Below are positions 27,083 through 35,846 of a DNA stretch of 64,000 bases, one piece after another. Under the pieces are notes generated by a model that was not told the DNA's origin, searched no databases, and worked only from the letters and a program-made list of their open reading frames with translations. This DNA is from Desulfovibrio aminophilus (GTDB lineage: Bacteria; Desulfobacterota; Desulfovibrionia; Desulfovibrionales; Desulfovibrionaceae): assembly GCF_023660105.1 (NCBI RefSeq), contig NZ_JAMHGA010000015.1:62001-126000 (forward strand), written 5' to 3'. How positions within the stretch are numbered: position 1 is the stretch's first letter; each line of letters opens with the position of its first letter. Made by a program: the position numbers and the translations under genes.

Positions 27083-28483
27083 ATGAACGACGCGACGCGG
27101 GCGGACTGGGTGGACGAGGAGCGGATCGCCAAGGCCATGCGGGCCGGGGACGAGGCTCCCAAGGGCAAGGTCCGGGAGATTCTGCTCAAGGCCCTGGACA
27201 TGCAGGGCTTGGACTTGGACGACGTGGCCGTGCTTGCGGCGATCCGGGACGAGACCCTGTTGCGCGAGCTGTTCCAGACGGCCCGCAAGGTCAAGGAGGA
27301 GATCTACGGGCGGCGGCTCGTGCTCTTCGCGCCCCTGTACATCTCCAACCTGTGCAGGAACGAGTGCCTGTACTGCGCCTTCCGGGCCTCCAACAAGGAA
27401 CTCAAGCGCCGCGCCCTGAGCCAGGAGGAGATCGCCGAGGAGACGCGGATCATCATCCGCCAGGGCCACAAGCGCATCCTCCTGGTGGCGGGCGAGTCCT
27501 ACCCGGAGAAGAAGGGCTTCGACTACGTGCTGGAGTCCATCGCCACCTGCTACGCCACCAAGGAGGGCCCGGGCGAGATCCGGCGCATGAACGTCAACGT
27601 CGCGCCCCTGACCGAGGCCCAGTTCCGCGACCTGAAGGCCACGGGCATCGGCACCTACCAGGTCTTCCAGGAGACCTATCACCGCGACACCTACGCCAAG
27701 GTGCACAAGACCGGGCCCAAGACCGACTTCGACTGGCGCGCCACGGCCATGGACCGGGCCATGCGCGCGGGAATCGACGACGTGGGCGTGGGCGTGCTTT
27801 TCGGCCTGTATGACTGGCGCTTCGAGATGATGGCCCTCATGCAGCACATCGCCCACCTGGAGAAGGAGTTCGGCGTGGGCTGCCACACCATCAGCGTGCC
27901 GCGCATCGAGCCCGCCTCGGGTTCGGACATGGCCTCGGCCCCGCCGCACGCGGTGAGCGACGACGACTTCCGCAAGATCGTGGCCATCCTGCGCCTGGCC
28001 GTGCCCTACACCGGCATGATCATGTCCACCCGCGAGAACGCGGACATGCGCCGCGAGACCCTGGCCCTGGGCGTGTCCCAGATCTCGGCGGGCAGCCGGA
28101 CCAACCCCGGCGGCTACGCCGAGGACGAGCAGTTCGACGCCAGCCAGTTCCAGCTGGGCGACCACCGCTCCCTGGCCGAGGTCATCGCCGACGTCTCCGA
28201 ACTGGGCTACATCCCCTCCTTCTGCACCGGCTGCTACCGCCTGGGCCGCACGGGCCAGGACTTCATGGACATGGCCAAGCCCGGGCTCATCAAGGAGAAG
28301 TGCGGGCCCAACGCCCTGTCCACCTTCCAGGAGTACCTGCGCGACTACGCCCCGGTGGACCTGGGCCGCATCGGCGAGCGGGCCATCGGCCGCGAGCTGG
28401 AGGACATGGCCCCCAAGACCCGGCGGGTGGCCGAGCGCATGCTGGAGAAGGTGCGCGAGGGGCGGAGCGATGTGTTCTGTTGA
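27083..28483 (+). CDS. hydG: [FeFe]-hydrogenase maturase HydG (radical SAM tyrosine lyase)
   Basis: A 466-residue HydG. It cleaves tyrosine to make CO and cyanide ligands for the H-cluster. The AdoMet cluster cysteines are C91, C95 and C98 (CRNECLYC). The C-terminal auxiliary cluster ligands CTGC and, after 22 residues, a further Cys in LIKEKCGPN are present. Start fixed by GGAGG six bases upstream. The downstream aspartase-like gene overlaps by 14 bases. No hydrogenase structural gene is in the window. Confidence 0.96.
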   Translation: MNDATRADWVDEERIAKAMRAGDEAPKGKVREILLKALDMQGLDLDDVAVLAAIRDETLLRELFQTARKVKEEIYGRRLVLFAPLYISNLCRNECLYCAFRASNKELKRRALSQEEIAEETRIIIRQGHKRILLVAGESYPEKKGFDYVLESIATCYATKEGPGEIRRMNVNVAPLTEAQFRDLKATGIGTYQVFQETYHRDTYAKVHKTGPKTDFDWRATAMDRAMRAGIDDVGVGVLFGLYDWRFEMMALMQHIAHLEKEFGVGCHTISVPRIEPASGSDMASAPPHAVSDDDFRKIVAILRLAVPYTGMIMSTRENADMRRETLALGVSQISAGSRTNPGGYAEDEQFDASQFQLGDHRSLAEVIADVSELGYIPSFCTGCYRLGRTGQDFMDMAKPGLIKEKCGPNALSTFQEYLRDYAPVDLGRIGERAIGRELEDMAPKTRRVAERMLEKVREGRSDVFC

Positions 28484-29909
28484 CGCCGTCAAGCGAGGGG
28501 AGGCCTGCGGGCCTCCCCCGTCCACGCGCGTGGAGCGCGACGCCCTGGGCGAGCGGGAGATTCCGGCCGGGGTCTATTGGGGCGTGCACACGGCCCGGGC
28601 CCTGGAGAACTTTCCCCTGAGCGGGCGGCCGCCGCATCCGGCCCTGGTGGCGGCCCTGGCCCAGGTGAAGCTGGCCTGCGCCCGGGCCAACGCCGAGCTG
28701 GGATATCTGCCCGCGCCCGTGGCCGAGGCCGTGGCCCTGGCCTGCGGCGAGGTCCTGGACGGCAACCTGGGCCGGGCCGTGGTGGTGGACGCGCTGCAGG
28801 GCGGCGCGGGAACCTCCACGAACATGAACCTGAACGAGGTGCTGGCCAACCGCGCCGAGGAGATCCTCGGCGGGCGGAAGGGCGAGTACGCCCTGGTCCA
28901 CCCGCTGCGACACGTGAACCTGCACCAGTCCACCAACGACGTCTATCCCACGGCGGTGCGGCTGGCGGCCATCGGGCTCCTGCGGGAGCTGGAGCGGGCG
29001 GTGGCCGGGCTCCAGGCCGCCTTCCAGGAGAAGGAGGCGGAGTTCCGCGATGTGCTCAAGGTGGGCCGCACCCAGCTCCAGGACGCCGTGCCCCTGACCC
29101 TGGGCGCGGAGTGCTCCGCCTGGGCCGAGGCCCTGTCCCGCGACCGTTGGCGGGTGTTCAAGTGCGAGGAGCGGCTGCGGGTGGTCAACCTGGGCGGCAC
29201 GGCCGTGGGCACCGGGCTCACCGCGCCCAGGGACTACATCTTCCTGGTGGTGGAGAAGCTGCGCGAGATCACGGGCCTGGGCCTGTCCCGGGCCGAGAAC
29301 CTGGTGGACGCCACCCAGAACGCCGACGCCTTCGTGGAGGTCTCGGGCATTCTCAAGGCTCACGCCGTGAACCTGTTCAAGATTTCCTCGGACCTGCGGC
29401 TGCTCGGCTCCGGCCCCCGGGCGGGTCTGGGCGAGGTGCGGCTGCCCCCGGTGCAGGCCGGGTCGAGCCTCATGCCCGGCAAGGTCAACCCGGTGATCTG
29501 CGAGGCCGTGGGTCAGGCCGCGTTGCGGGTCCTGGCCGAGGACCAGGCCGTGACCCAGGCCGCCCAGCTCGGCCAACTGGAGCTGAACGCCTTCATGCCC
29601 CTGCTGGCCGAGGCCCTGCTCGGCGGCCTGAGCCTGCTCGCCCGCGCCGACGCGCTCTTTCGCGAGCGCTGCGTGGCCGGGCTCGGCGCGGACCGGGAGG
29701 CCTGCGCCGCGCACCTGGAGCGCTCCCAGGCCCTGGCCACGGCCCTGGTGCCGCGCCTGGGCTACGATCTGGCCGGGGAGATCGCGGTCCAGTCCCGGGA
29801 CTCGGGCCAAGGCGTGCGCGAGGTGATCCTGGCGCGCGGCCTGCTGGAGCCCGGGGAGCTGGACCGCCTGCTTTCGGCGGAGGCCATGACCGCCCTGGGG
29901 CGCCGCTGA
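28470..29909 (+). CDS. Aspartate ammonia-lyase/fumarase family enzyme of the hyd operon
   Basis: A 479-residue member of the aspartase/fumarase class II family. It has the N-terminal GEREIPAGVYWGVHTARALEN-type segment, QGGAGTSTNMNLNEVLANRA, HVNLHQSTNDVYPTAVRLA, and the signature loop GSSLMPGKVNPV with its catalytic Ser. It likely releases ammonia from aspartate (or a related substrate). It lies between hydG and hydE with overlaps on both sides, a position which in some other bacteria is filled by a lyase of this family. A role in supplying nitrogen for the bridging amine of the H-cluster is an attractive inference, not shown here. Confidence 0.88.
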   Translation: MCSVDAVKRGEACGPPPSTRVERDALGEREIPAGVYWGVHTARALENFPLSGRPPHPALVAALAQVKLACARANAELGYLPAPVAEAVALACGEVLDGNLGRAVVVDALQGGAGTSTNMNLNEVLANRAEEILGGRKGEYALVHPLRHVNLHQSTNDVYPTAVRLAAIGLLRELERAVAGLQAAFQEKEAEFRDVLKVGRTQLQDAVPLTLGAECSAWAEALSRDRWRVFKCEERLRVVNLGGTAVGTGLTAPRDYIFLVVEKLREITGLGLSRAENLVDATQNADAFVEVSGILKAHAVNLFKISSDLRLLGSGPRAGLGEVRLPPVQAGSSLMPGKVNPVICEAVGQAALRVLAEDQAVTQAAQLGQLELNAFMPLLAEALLGGLSLLARADALFRERCVAGLGADREACAAHLERSQALATALVPRLGYDLAGEIAVQSRDSGQGVREVILARGLLEPGELDRLLSAEAMTALGRR

Positions 29910-30913
29910 TGGGCCCCGCGTGTCTCCTGGAGTCCCCGGCGGTCCTGAACCGGGCGCGCATTCTCGACGGCCTGCTGGCCCCGGACCCCGGGCCCCTGTT
30001 CAGCGCGGCCGACGCCGTGCGCCTGCGGGTCAAGGGCAGCGGCGTGTTCCTGCGCGGGATCATCGAGTTCTCCAGCCACTGCGTCCGCAACTGCCTCTAT
30101 TGCGGTCTGCGCCGGGCCAACACGCGGGCCGCGCGCTATCGCCTGGATCCGGACACCGTGGTCCGGCTGGCCGTGGGCATCGCGGCCCGGGGCATCGGCA
30201 CGGTGGTGCTCCAGTCGGGCGACGACCTGGACTACCCGGCGGCGGAGATCGCCCGCATGGTGCGCGAGATCAAGCGCCGGGCGGACATGGCCGTGGTGCT
30301 CAGCGTGGGCGAGCGGGAGCCCAGGGAATACGCGCTCTGGCGCGAGGCCGGGGCCGACCGCTACCTCATGAAGCACGAGACCTCGAACCCCGGACTCTAC
30401 GCCCTGCTCCATCCGGGCCGGACCCTGGCCCAGCGGCTCTCGGCCCTGCGCACGCTCAAGTCCCTGGGCTACGAGATCGGCACGGGCTTCATCATCGGCC
30501 TGCCCGGCCAGACCCCGGAAATCCTGGCCGAGGACGTGCTCCTGGCGCGCGAGCTGGGCGCGGACATGTGCGGGGTGGGGCCCTTCGTGCCCCAGTCCCG
30601 CACGCCCCTGGCCGCCGAGCCGCCGGGCAGTCCGGAGCGCACGCTGCGGGTGGTGGCCTTGCTGCGGCTGGCCTCGCCCGGGCTGAACCTCCCGGCCACC
30701 ACGGCCCTGGCCACCCTGGACCCGGCGGCGGGCCAGACCCGGGCGCTCCGGGCCGGGGCCAACGTGATCATGCCCAGCTTCACGCCCACGGAAGCGCGGG
30801 CCAAGTACCGCATCTACGACAACAAGGCCGAGGTGGACCTGGCCGCGGCTCTCGACGCGGCCACGGCCGCCGGGCGCTGCGTGGTCAGGGACGGAAAAGT
30901 GAGGATCGGATGA
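29909..30913 (+). CDS. hydE: [FeFe]-hydrogenase maturase HydE (radical SAM)
   Basis: A 334-residue HydE with AdoMet cluster cysteines C58, C62 and C65 (CVRNCLYC). IGTVVLQSGDDLDYP and YLMKHETSNPGLYALLHPG are family blocks. HydE builds on a HydG product during H-cluster assembly. Its ATG overlaps the upstream TGA by one base, and its own stop overlaps the hydF start, so the operon is tightly coupled. Confidence 0.94.
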   Translation: MGPACLLESPAVLNRARILDGLLAPDPGPLFSAADAVRLRVKGSGVFLRGIIEFSSHCVRNCLYCGLRRANTRAARYRLDPDTVVRLAVGIAARGIGTVVLQSGDDLDYPAAEIARMVREIKRRADMAVVLSVGEREPREYALWREAGADRYLMKHETSNPGLYALLHPGRTLAQRLSALRTLKSLGYEIGTGFIIGLPGQTPEILAEDVLLARELGADMCGVGPFVPQSRTPLAAEPPGSPERTLRVVALLRLASPGLNLPATTALATLDPAAGQTRALRAGANVIMPSFTPTEARAKYRIYDNKAEVDLAAALDAATAAGRCVVRDGKVRIG

Positions 30914-32148
30914 ACGAGGCTCCCAAGGGATTGCGGCTGCACATCGGCATCTACGGCCGCCGCAACGTCGGCAAGTCGTCGCTGCTGAACGCCCTGTCCG
31001 GGCAGGACGCGGCCATCGTCTCGGACACCCCGGGCACCACCACGGACCCGGTGGAGAAGACCCAGGAACTCGCGCCCCTGGGGCCGGTGGTCTTCATCGA
31101 CACGGCCGGGATCGACGACGAGGGCGACCTGGGCGCGCTGCGCGCGGAGCGGACCATGAAGGCCCTGGAGCGCACGGACGTGGCCCTGCTGGTGGCCGAG
31201 GCGGAACGCTGGAGCGCCTACGAGGAGGGGCTCGTCTCGGTCCTGTCCGAGCGCAAGATTCCCTTCGCCGTGGTCTTCAACAAGGACGACCTGGCCGCGC
31301 CTCCGGCGGAGCGCGTGGCCGCCCTGGAACAGGCCGGGGTCAGGACCATCCGGACCTCGGCGGCCCAGGGCCGGGGCATCGGCCTGGTCAAGGAGGCCCT
31401 GGCCGGGCTGGCCCCGGAGGACTGGTTCCAGGAGCCCCGGCTCCTGGGCGACCTGCTGCCCGCCGGGGAGCTGGCCGTGCTCGTGGTGCCCATCGACCTG
31501 GGCGCGCCCAAGGGCCGTCTCATCCTGCCCCAGGTCCAGGCCATCCGCGACATCCTGGACAGCGACGCGGCCTGCATGGTGGTCAAGGAGCGCGAGCTGC
31601 GCGACGCCCTGGAGCGGCTGAACCGCAAGCCCCGGATCGTGGTCTGCGACTCCCAGGTGGTGCTCAAGGCCGCCGGCGACACCCCGCCGGACGTGCTCCT
31701 GACGACCTTCTCCATCCTCATGGCCCGTTTCAAGGGCGACCTGGCCCGGCTGGCGCGCGGCGCGGCTGCCATCGAGAAGCTGCGGCCCGGCGACCGGGTG
31801 CTGGTGGCCGAGGCCTGCTCGCACCACCCCCTGGCCGACGACATCGGCCGGATCAAGATTCCACGCTGGCTGCGGCAGTACGCGGGCGGGGACATCGAGG
31901 TCGTCAACGTGGCGGGCCGGGACTTCCCGGAGGACCTGGAGCGGTACCGGCTGGTGGTGCATTGCGGGGCCTGCGTGGCCAACCGCAGGCAGATGCTCAC
32001 CCGCATCCAGCGGGCCGAGGGCCTGGGCGTGCCGATCACCAACTACGGCCTGGCCATCTCCTACGTGCAGGGCGTGCTGCCGCGCGTGCTGGACCCCTTC
32101 CCGGCGGCCCGGGAGGCCTTCCTGGAGGCCCGGCGCGCGGCGCGTTGA
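30910..32148 (+). CDS. hydF: [FeFe]-hydrogenase maturation GTPase/scaffold HydF
   Basis: A 412-residue HydF. The GTPase P-loop is GRRNVGKSSL (residues 16-25), with DTPGTTTDPV and DTAGIDDEG switch segments and FNKDD. The C-terminal cluster ligands CSHH and HCGAC match the HydF metal site, where the 2Fe precursor is assembled before transfer to the hydrogenase. Its ATGA overlap with hydE fixes the start. It ends the operon; rsmI converges seven bases away. Confidence 0.95.
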   Translation: MNEAPKGLRLHIGIYGRRNVGKSSLLNALSGQDAAIVSDTPGTTTDPVEKTQELAPLGPVVFIDTAGIDDEGDLGALRAERTMKALERTDVALLVAEAERWSAYEEGLVSVLSERKIPFAVVFNKDDLAAPPAERVAALEQAGVRTIRTSAAQGRGIGLVKEALAGLAPEDWFQEPRLLGDLLPAGELAVLVVPIDLGAPKGRLILPQVQAIRDILDSDAACMVVKERELRDALERLNRKPRIVVCDSQVVLKAAGDTPPDVLLTTFSILMARFKGDLARLARGAAAIEKLRPGDRVLVAEACSHHPLADDIGRIKIPRWLRQYAGGDIEVVNVAGRDFPEDLERYRLVVHCGACVANRRQMLTRIQRAEGLGVPITNYGLAISYVQGVLPRVLDPFPAAREAFLEARRAAR

Positions 32149-32154
32149 GCGGCG

Positions 32155-32997
32155 TCAGTCTTCGCGCAGGGCGCTCAGTTTTTCGTAGGCTTCCTTGGCG
32201 CTCCAGCCCGGGGCCCGGGACGCGGCGCGGCGGGCCACCTCGCGGGGCTTGCCTCCGCGCGCGGATTCCTCGCGCAGCAGGTCCAACAGGGCCTCCTCGG
32301 TCAGCCGGGCCGGGGTCTCGGGCGGGCCCACCACCACGGTGATCTCGCCCAGGAATTCCTCGGGCAGGGCGTCCAGGGCGTCCAGGCGGCCCTGGATGAA
32401 CTCCTCGAACTCCTTGGTCAGTTCGCGGGCCACGCAGAACTCCCGGGGGCCGAGGACCTCGGCGGCCAGGGCCAGGGTGGCGGCGAGCCGGGTCTTGCGC
32501 TCGAAGAAGACCAGGGTGGCGGGCAGGGCGGCGTAGGTCTCCAGCAGGCGGCGGATGTCGCCGTCCTTGCGCGGCAGGAAGCCGAGAAAGACGAAGGGCA
32601 GGGGCGGCAGGCCGCAGGCCGAGAGCGCGGCGATGGGGGCCGAGGGCCCGGGCACGGGCGACACCGGCACCCCGGCGGCGCGGCAGGCGCGCACGAGGCG
32701 GTAGCCCGGATCCGAGAGGAGCGGGGTGCCCGCGTCCGAGACCAGGGCCACGCTCCGGCCCTCGGACAGGGCGGCCAGGACCTGCTCCACGCGGGCCTCC
32801 TCGTTGTGCTCGAAGAGGCTCAGGAAACCCTTGGAGGGCAGGCCCAGGCGCTGGAACAGGAGCCCGGCGCGGCGGGTGTCCTCGGCCAGGACCAGGTCCG
32901 CCGAGGCCAGGACCTCGCGGGCCCGGGGCGAGAGGTCACCAAGGTTGCCAAGCGGCGTGGCCACCACCCATAGCCGGGCTGAAGGCGTCGCGCACAT
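32155..32997 (-). CDS. rsmI: 16S rRNA 2'-O-ribose methyltransferase RsmI
   Basis: A 280-residue RsmI, which methylates C1402 of 16S rRNA. Blocks visible: [55 protein letters not shown] and SPVPGPSAPIAALSACGLP. Start at MCATPS, seven bases after AGGAG; an ATG at 33015 lacks a comparable site. It overlaps the end of yraN by 62 bases, an unusually long overlap. Confidence 0.94.
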   Translation of the reverse strand: MCATPSARLWVVATPLGNLGDLSPRAREVLASADLVLAEDTRRAGLLFQRLGLPSKGFLSLFEHNEEARVEQVLAALSEGRSVALVSDAGTPLLSDPGYRLVRACRAAGVPVSPVPGPSAPIAALSACGLPPLPFVFLGFLPRKDGDIRRLLETYAALPATLVFFERKTRLAATLALAAEVLGPREFCVARELTKEFEEFIQGRLDALDALPEEFLGEITVVVGPPETPARLTEEALLDLLREESARGGKPREVARRAASRAPGWSAKEAYEKLSALRED

Positions 32998-33343
32998 GCT
33001 CGATCTCCTCCCCATCCGCCGTGACGCGCACGCAGACCACGTCGAAGCGGCAGGGGCTGTCCCAGAGTTTCTTCTTGCTCAGGTACTGCGCGGCGGCCGT
33101 GCCGAGCTTGGCCTGCTTGCGGCCGTCCACGGCCTCGGCCGGGGACGCCAGCGAACCGGGGCCGCGCGTCTTGACCTCCACGAACACGAGGGTGTCGCCC
33201 TCGCGGCAGACCATGTCAAGCTCCCACTGCTTCCAGCGCCAGTTGCGTTCGAGCACGGCCAGCCCGGCCCGCTCCAGGAAGCGGGCGGCGGCCGCCTCGC
33301 CGCGCGCGCCGAGGGTCAGATGGGCAGGCGTGCCTGCGGGCAT
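32936..33343 (-). CDS. yraN: UPF0102 (YraN) family protein
   Basis: A 135-residue UPF0102 protein. [37 protein letters not shown] and VKTR hold the restriction-nuclease-like core (E..D...E-x-K). Members are predicted nucleases with no settled role, often next to rnhB as here. It overlaps rnhB by 28 bases upstream and rsmI by 62 bases downstream; the last ~20 residues ([10 protein letters not shown]) lie in the overlap. Confidence 0.88.
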   Translation of the reverse strand: MPAGTPAHLTLGARGEAAAARFLERAGLAVLERNWRWKQWELDMVCREGDTLVFVEVKTRGPGSLASPAEAVDGRKQAKLGTAAAQYLSKKKLWDSPCRFDVVCVRVTADGEEIEHVRDAFSPAMGGGHAAWQPW

Positions 33344-33972
33344 GTCGCCCCCTTGCGCTGTTCGTCGGGCAGCACGCCCCGGAAGGTGAGCCGGTGGGCC
33401 GGGCAGGGCCCCAGGCGGAGCAGGGCCTCGCGGTGGACCGCCGTGCCGTAGCCCTTGTGCTCGGCCAGCCCGTAGCCCGGAAAGCGCCGGTCCAGGGCCG
33501 CGAGCATGTGGTCGCGGGTGGTCTTGGCCAGGATCGAGGCCGCCGAGATGGCCGCGAAGCGGGCGTCGCCGCCCACCTTCGCGCGCTGGGCCGGGGCGTC
33601 GTCCAGCAGGTGCGGCGGGATGGTCTTGTCGCCGTCCACGAGCAGGAGCCGGGGCCGGAGCCGCAGGCGGCGCACGGCGCGGCTCATGGCCAGGAAGGTG
33701 GCCTGGAGGATGTTCACGGCGTCGATCTCGCGGGGGCGGGCCAGGGCCACGGCCCAGGCCAGGGCCTGGGCGCGGATGCGCGGGGCCAGCGTCTCGCGGG
33801 CGAGCTCGGAGAGGACCTTGGAGTCGTTCAGCCCGGGCAGGTCGAAGGAATCGGGCAGGATCACCGCCGCGGCCACCACGGGCCCGGCCAGACAGCCCCG
33901 GCCGGCCTCGTCCACTCCGGCCGTCTCGGCGGCGGCTGGTCCGGCGTGCTCGTGCAGGAAAAGCTGGGGCAT
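33316..33972 (-). CDS. rnhB: Ribonuclease HII
   Basis: A 218-residue RNase HII, which cuts RNA-DNA hybrids and single ribonucleotides. Catalytic carboxylates are in [24 protein letters not shown] and [19 protein letters not shown]. The start at [11 protein letters not shown] is the first good ATG; a long upstream open frame shows no similarity. It is separated from rplS by 181 bases containing a terminator. Confidence 0.95.
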   Translation of the reverse strand: MPQLFLHEHAGPAAAETAGVDEAGRGCLAGPVVAAAVILPDSFDLPGLNDSKVLSELARETLAPRIRAQALAWAVALARPREIDAVNILQATFLAMSRAVRRLRLRPRLLLVDGDKTIPPHLLDDAPAQRAKVGGDARFAAISAASILAKTTRDHMLAALDRRFPGYGLAEHKGYGTAVHREALLRLGPCPAHRLTFRGVLPDEQRKGATCPQARLPI

Positions 33973-34097
33973 GGGGTCTCCGGCGGTTGGAATCCTGGCT
34001 GCGCGGCCGGTTCCGGTTCCCGCGCGGGGCGGTTGGGCCGGAATCCGGGCCACAGGGGGGCCGGACGGAAAGGCGGAAGGGGGAAGGCGTTCCTGGG

Positions 34098-34139
34098 AAA
34101 AAGTCCGGGAAGGGCCCGAGGTCTGGACCCCTCCCGGAC
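34098..34139 (-). terminator. Intrinsic terminator after rplS
   Basis: On the minus strand GTCCGGGAGGGG pairs with CCCTTCCCGGAC (one mismatch) and is followed by TTTTT. It lies 15 bases past the rplS stop and should separate the rpsP-rplS operon from rnhB-yraN-rsmI. Confidence 0.7.
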
Positions 34140-34153
34140 GAAACTCCCCGGGA

Positions 34154-34507
34154 TTACTCCCAGATCTGCTTGGACTTGATGCGCGAGGCCTTGCCCTTGA
34201 GTTCGCGCAGGTAGTAGAGGCGGCTCCGGCGGACCTTGCCCTCGGAAACCACCTCGACCCGCTCGATGAAGGGCGAGTGGAAGGGGAACACGCGCTCGAC
34301 GCCCACGCCGTCCGACATCTTGCGCACGGTGAAGGTGGAGCCGACACCGCCGCGGTGCACGCGGATGATCACACCCTGGAAGACCTGGATGCGCTCTTTC
34401 TCGCCCTCGATGATGCGCAGGTGGACCTTGACGGTGTCCCCGGCCTTGACCGCCGGGATGTCCAGGCGCATCTGCTCGGCTTCGATGTTCTTCAGGATGG
34501 CGTTCAT
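34154..34507 (-). CDS. rplS: 50S ribosomal protein L19
   Basis: A 117-residue L19 with [60 protein letters not shown] and the basic C-terminal [25 protein letters not shown] lies eight bases before the ATG; codons upstream in frame are not part of the family. It is the last gene of the ribosomal operon. Confidence 0.97.
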   Translation of the reverse strand: MNAILKNIEAEQMRLDIPAVKAGDTVKVHLRIIEGEKERIQVFQGVIIRVHRGGVGSTFTVRKMSDGVGVERVFPFHSPFIERVEVVSEGKVRRSRLYYLRELKGKASRIKSKQIWE

Positions 34508-34544
34508 GTCTTGATCTCCTTGTTCGGGAAAACCCGATTTCTTC

Positions 34545-35837
34545 TCAATATGCATCGCCCAGGAGGCGGTCCACGGTGATGCCCAGGGCCGCCCGCACGG
34601 GCAGGTGGTTGTATCCCCCCAGGAAGCGGATCGGCGCGAGCCGCGCGTCCGCCAGTCCCAAGGCCTCCGGGGCCAGGCCCGATCCCGTTCCGAAGAGCAG
34701 GAGCACGGGGCCTTGGGCCAGCCGTTCCCGCACCTCGCCGGGGCCGATCATGGGCGGCCCGCCGCGCTCGAAGCGCGCGCTGGTGGCCAGCACGAAGGGC
34801 CGTTTTCCGGCCCGCCGGGCCACGTCCTCCACGGCCTCGGCGATGCCCGCGAGCACCTCCGTCCGTTCCAGGGCCTCGGCCCGGTCCGGGTTGGCCGCGC
34901 CTCCCGGTCCCTCGGTCCAGTGTCCCAGAAGGGTCCTCGCCAGCCGCCGCTGGTCCTCCAGCGGGGTGAGCACATAGGCCCCTCCCAGATCATAGGAGCG
35001 GGAAACGCGGGACATATCGTGAACGTCGAGATTTGTCAAAGAGACAGTGACGGTTTCTCCGGCTCGGTTCTTCACCGGGTGGTGGCAGAGCCCCAGGTAG
35101 AGGCAGCGGCCGAGCCCGGAATGCGGCCGACGGCGCAGGAATTCCGCGTCCGGCCGGGTCAGGGGCGCGCCGGAGAGAAGTTCCGGCCGCTGCCGGAGCG
35201 TGGTGGCCAGGGACTGCTCCCGACGCCAGGTTTCGATGCGGGCGTGGTCGCCGGAGAGGAGCACCTCGGGCACGGACAGGCCCTCGAAGACCTCGGGCCG
35301 GGTGTAGTGCGGATATTCCAGGAGCCCGGCGGAAAAGCTCTCCTCGGTCCCGGACTCCTCCTTGCCCATGAACCCGGGCAGGAGACGGCCCACGGCCTCC
35401 AGCAGGCAGAGGGCCCCGGACTCGCCGCCGGTGAGCACGAAGTCGCCCACGCTCACGGGCTCCACGGGGAACAGCTCCATGATCCGCTCGTCCAGGCCCT
35501 CGTAGCGGCCGCAGATGAGCGTCAGGTCGTCGCCCCCGGCGGCCAGCTCCCGGGCCAGGGCCTGGGTCAGCGGGCGGCCGCGCGGGGTGAGCAGGAGCAT
35601 GCGCCCCGGGGCGTCGATGCTCCGCAGGGCCCGGGCCAGGGGATCGGCCTGCATGACCATGCCCGGCCCGCCGCCGTAGGGCCGGTCGTCCACGTGCCGG
35701 TGCTTGTTGGTGGAGAAGTCGCGCGGGTTGACCAGCTCGAAGTCCACGATGCCCGCCTCGCGCGCCTTGCCCATGAGCCCGGCGGACAGGGGGGAGTCGA
35801 AGAACTCCGGGAAGAGGGTCACGAGATGGAAACGCAC
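34545..35837 (-). CDS. trmD: TrmD tRNA (m1G37) methyltransferase fused to a second RNA methyltransferase-like domain
   Basis: A 430-residue fusion. Residues 1-240 are TrmD ([77 protein letters not shown]), which methylates tRNA at G37. Residues 245-430 ([49 protein letters not shown]) look like the SAM-dependent RNA methyltransferase domain found in Desulfovibrio-type TrmD, from memory. The start is GTG, eight bases after AGGAG. The AT-rich alien gene ends 19 bases upstream. Confidence 0.93.
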   Translation of the reverse strand: MRFHLVTLFPEFFDSPLSAGLMGKAREAGIVDFELVNPRDFSTNKHRHVDDRPYGGGPGMVMQADPLARALRSIDAPGRMLLLTPRGRPLTQALARELAAGGDDLTLICGRYEGLDERIMELFPVEPVSVGDFVLTGGESGALCLLEAVGRLLPGFMGKEESGTEESFSAGLLEYPHYTRPEVFEGLSVPEVLLSGDHARIETWRREQSLATTLRQRPELLSGAPLTRPDAEFLRRRPHSGLGRCLYLGLCHHPVKNRAGETVTVSLTNLDVHDMSRVSRSYDLGGAYVLTPLEDQRRLARTLLGHWTEGPGGAANPDRAEALERTEVLAGIAEAVEDVARRAGKRPFVLATSARFERGGPPMIGPGEVRERLAQGPVLLLFGTGSGLAPEALGLADARLAPIRFLGGYNHLPVRAALGITVDRLLGDAY

Positions 35838-35846
35838 GGCCAGGAC

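Noticed and set aside
26888-28525. 545-codon frame opposite hydG
   Set aside because: Shadow of hydG. The hydG product has all expected cysteine motifs.
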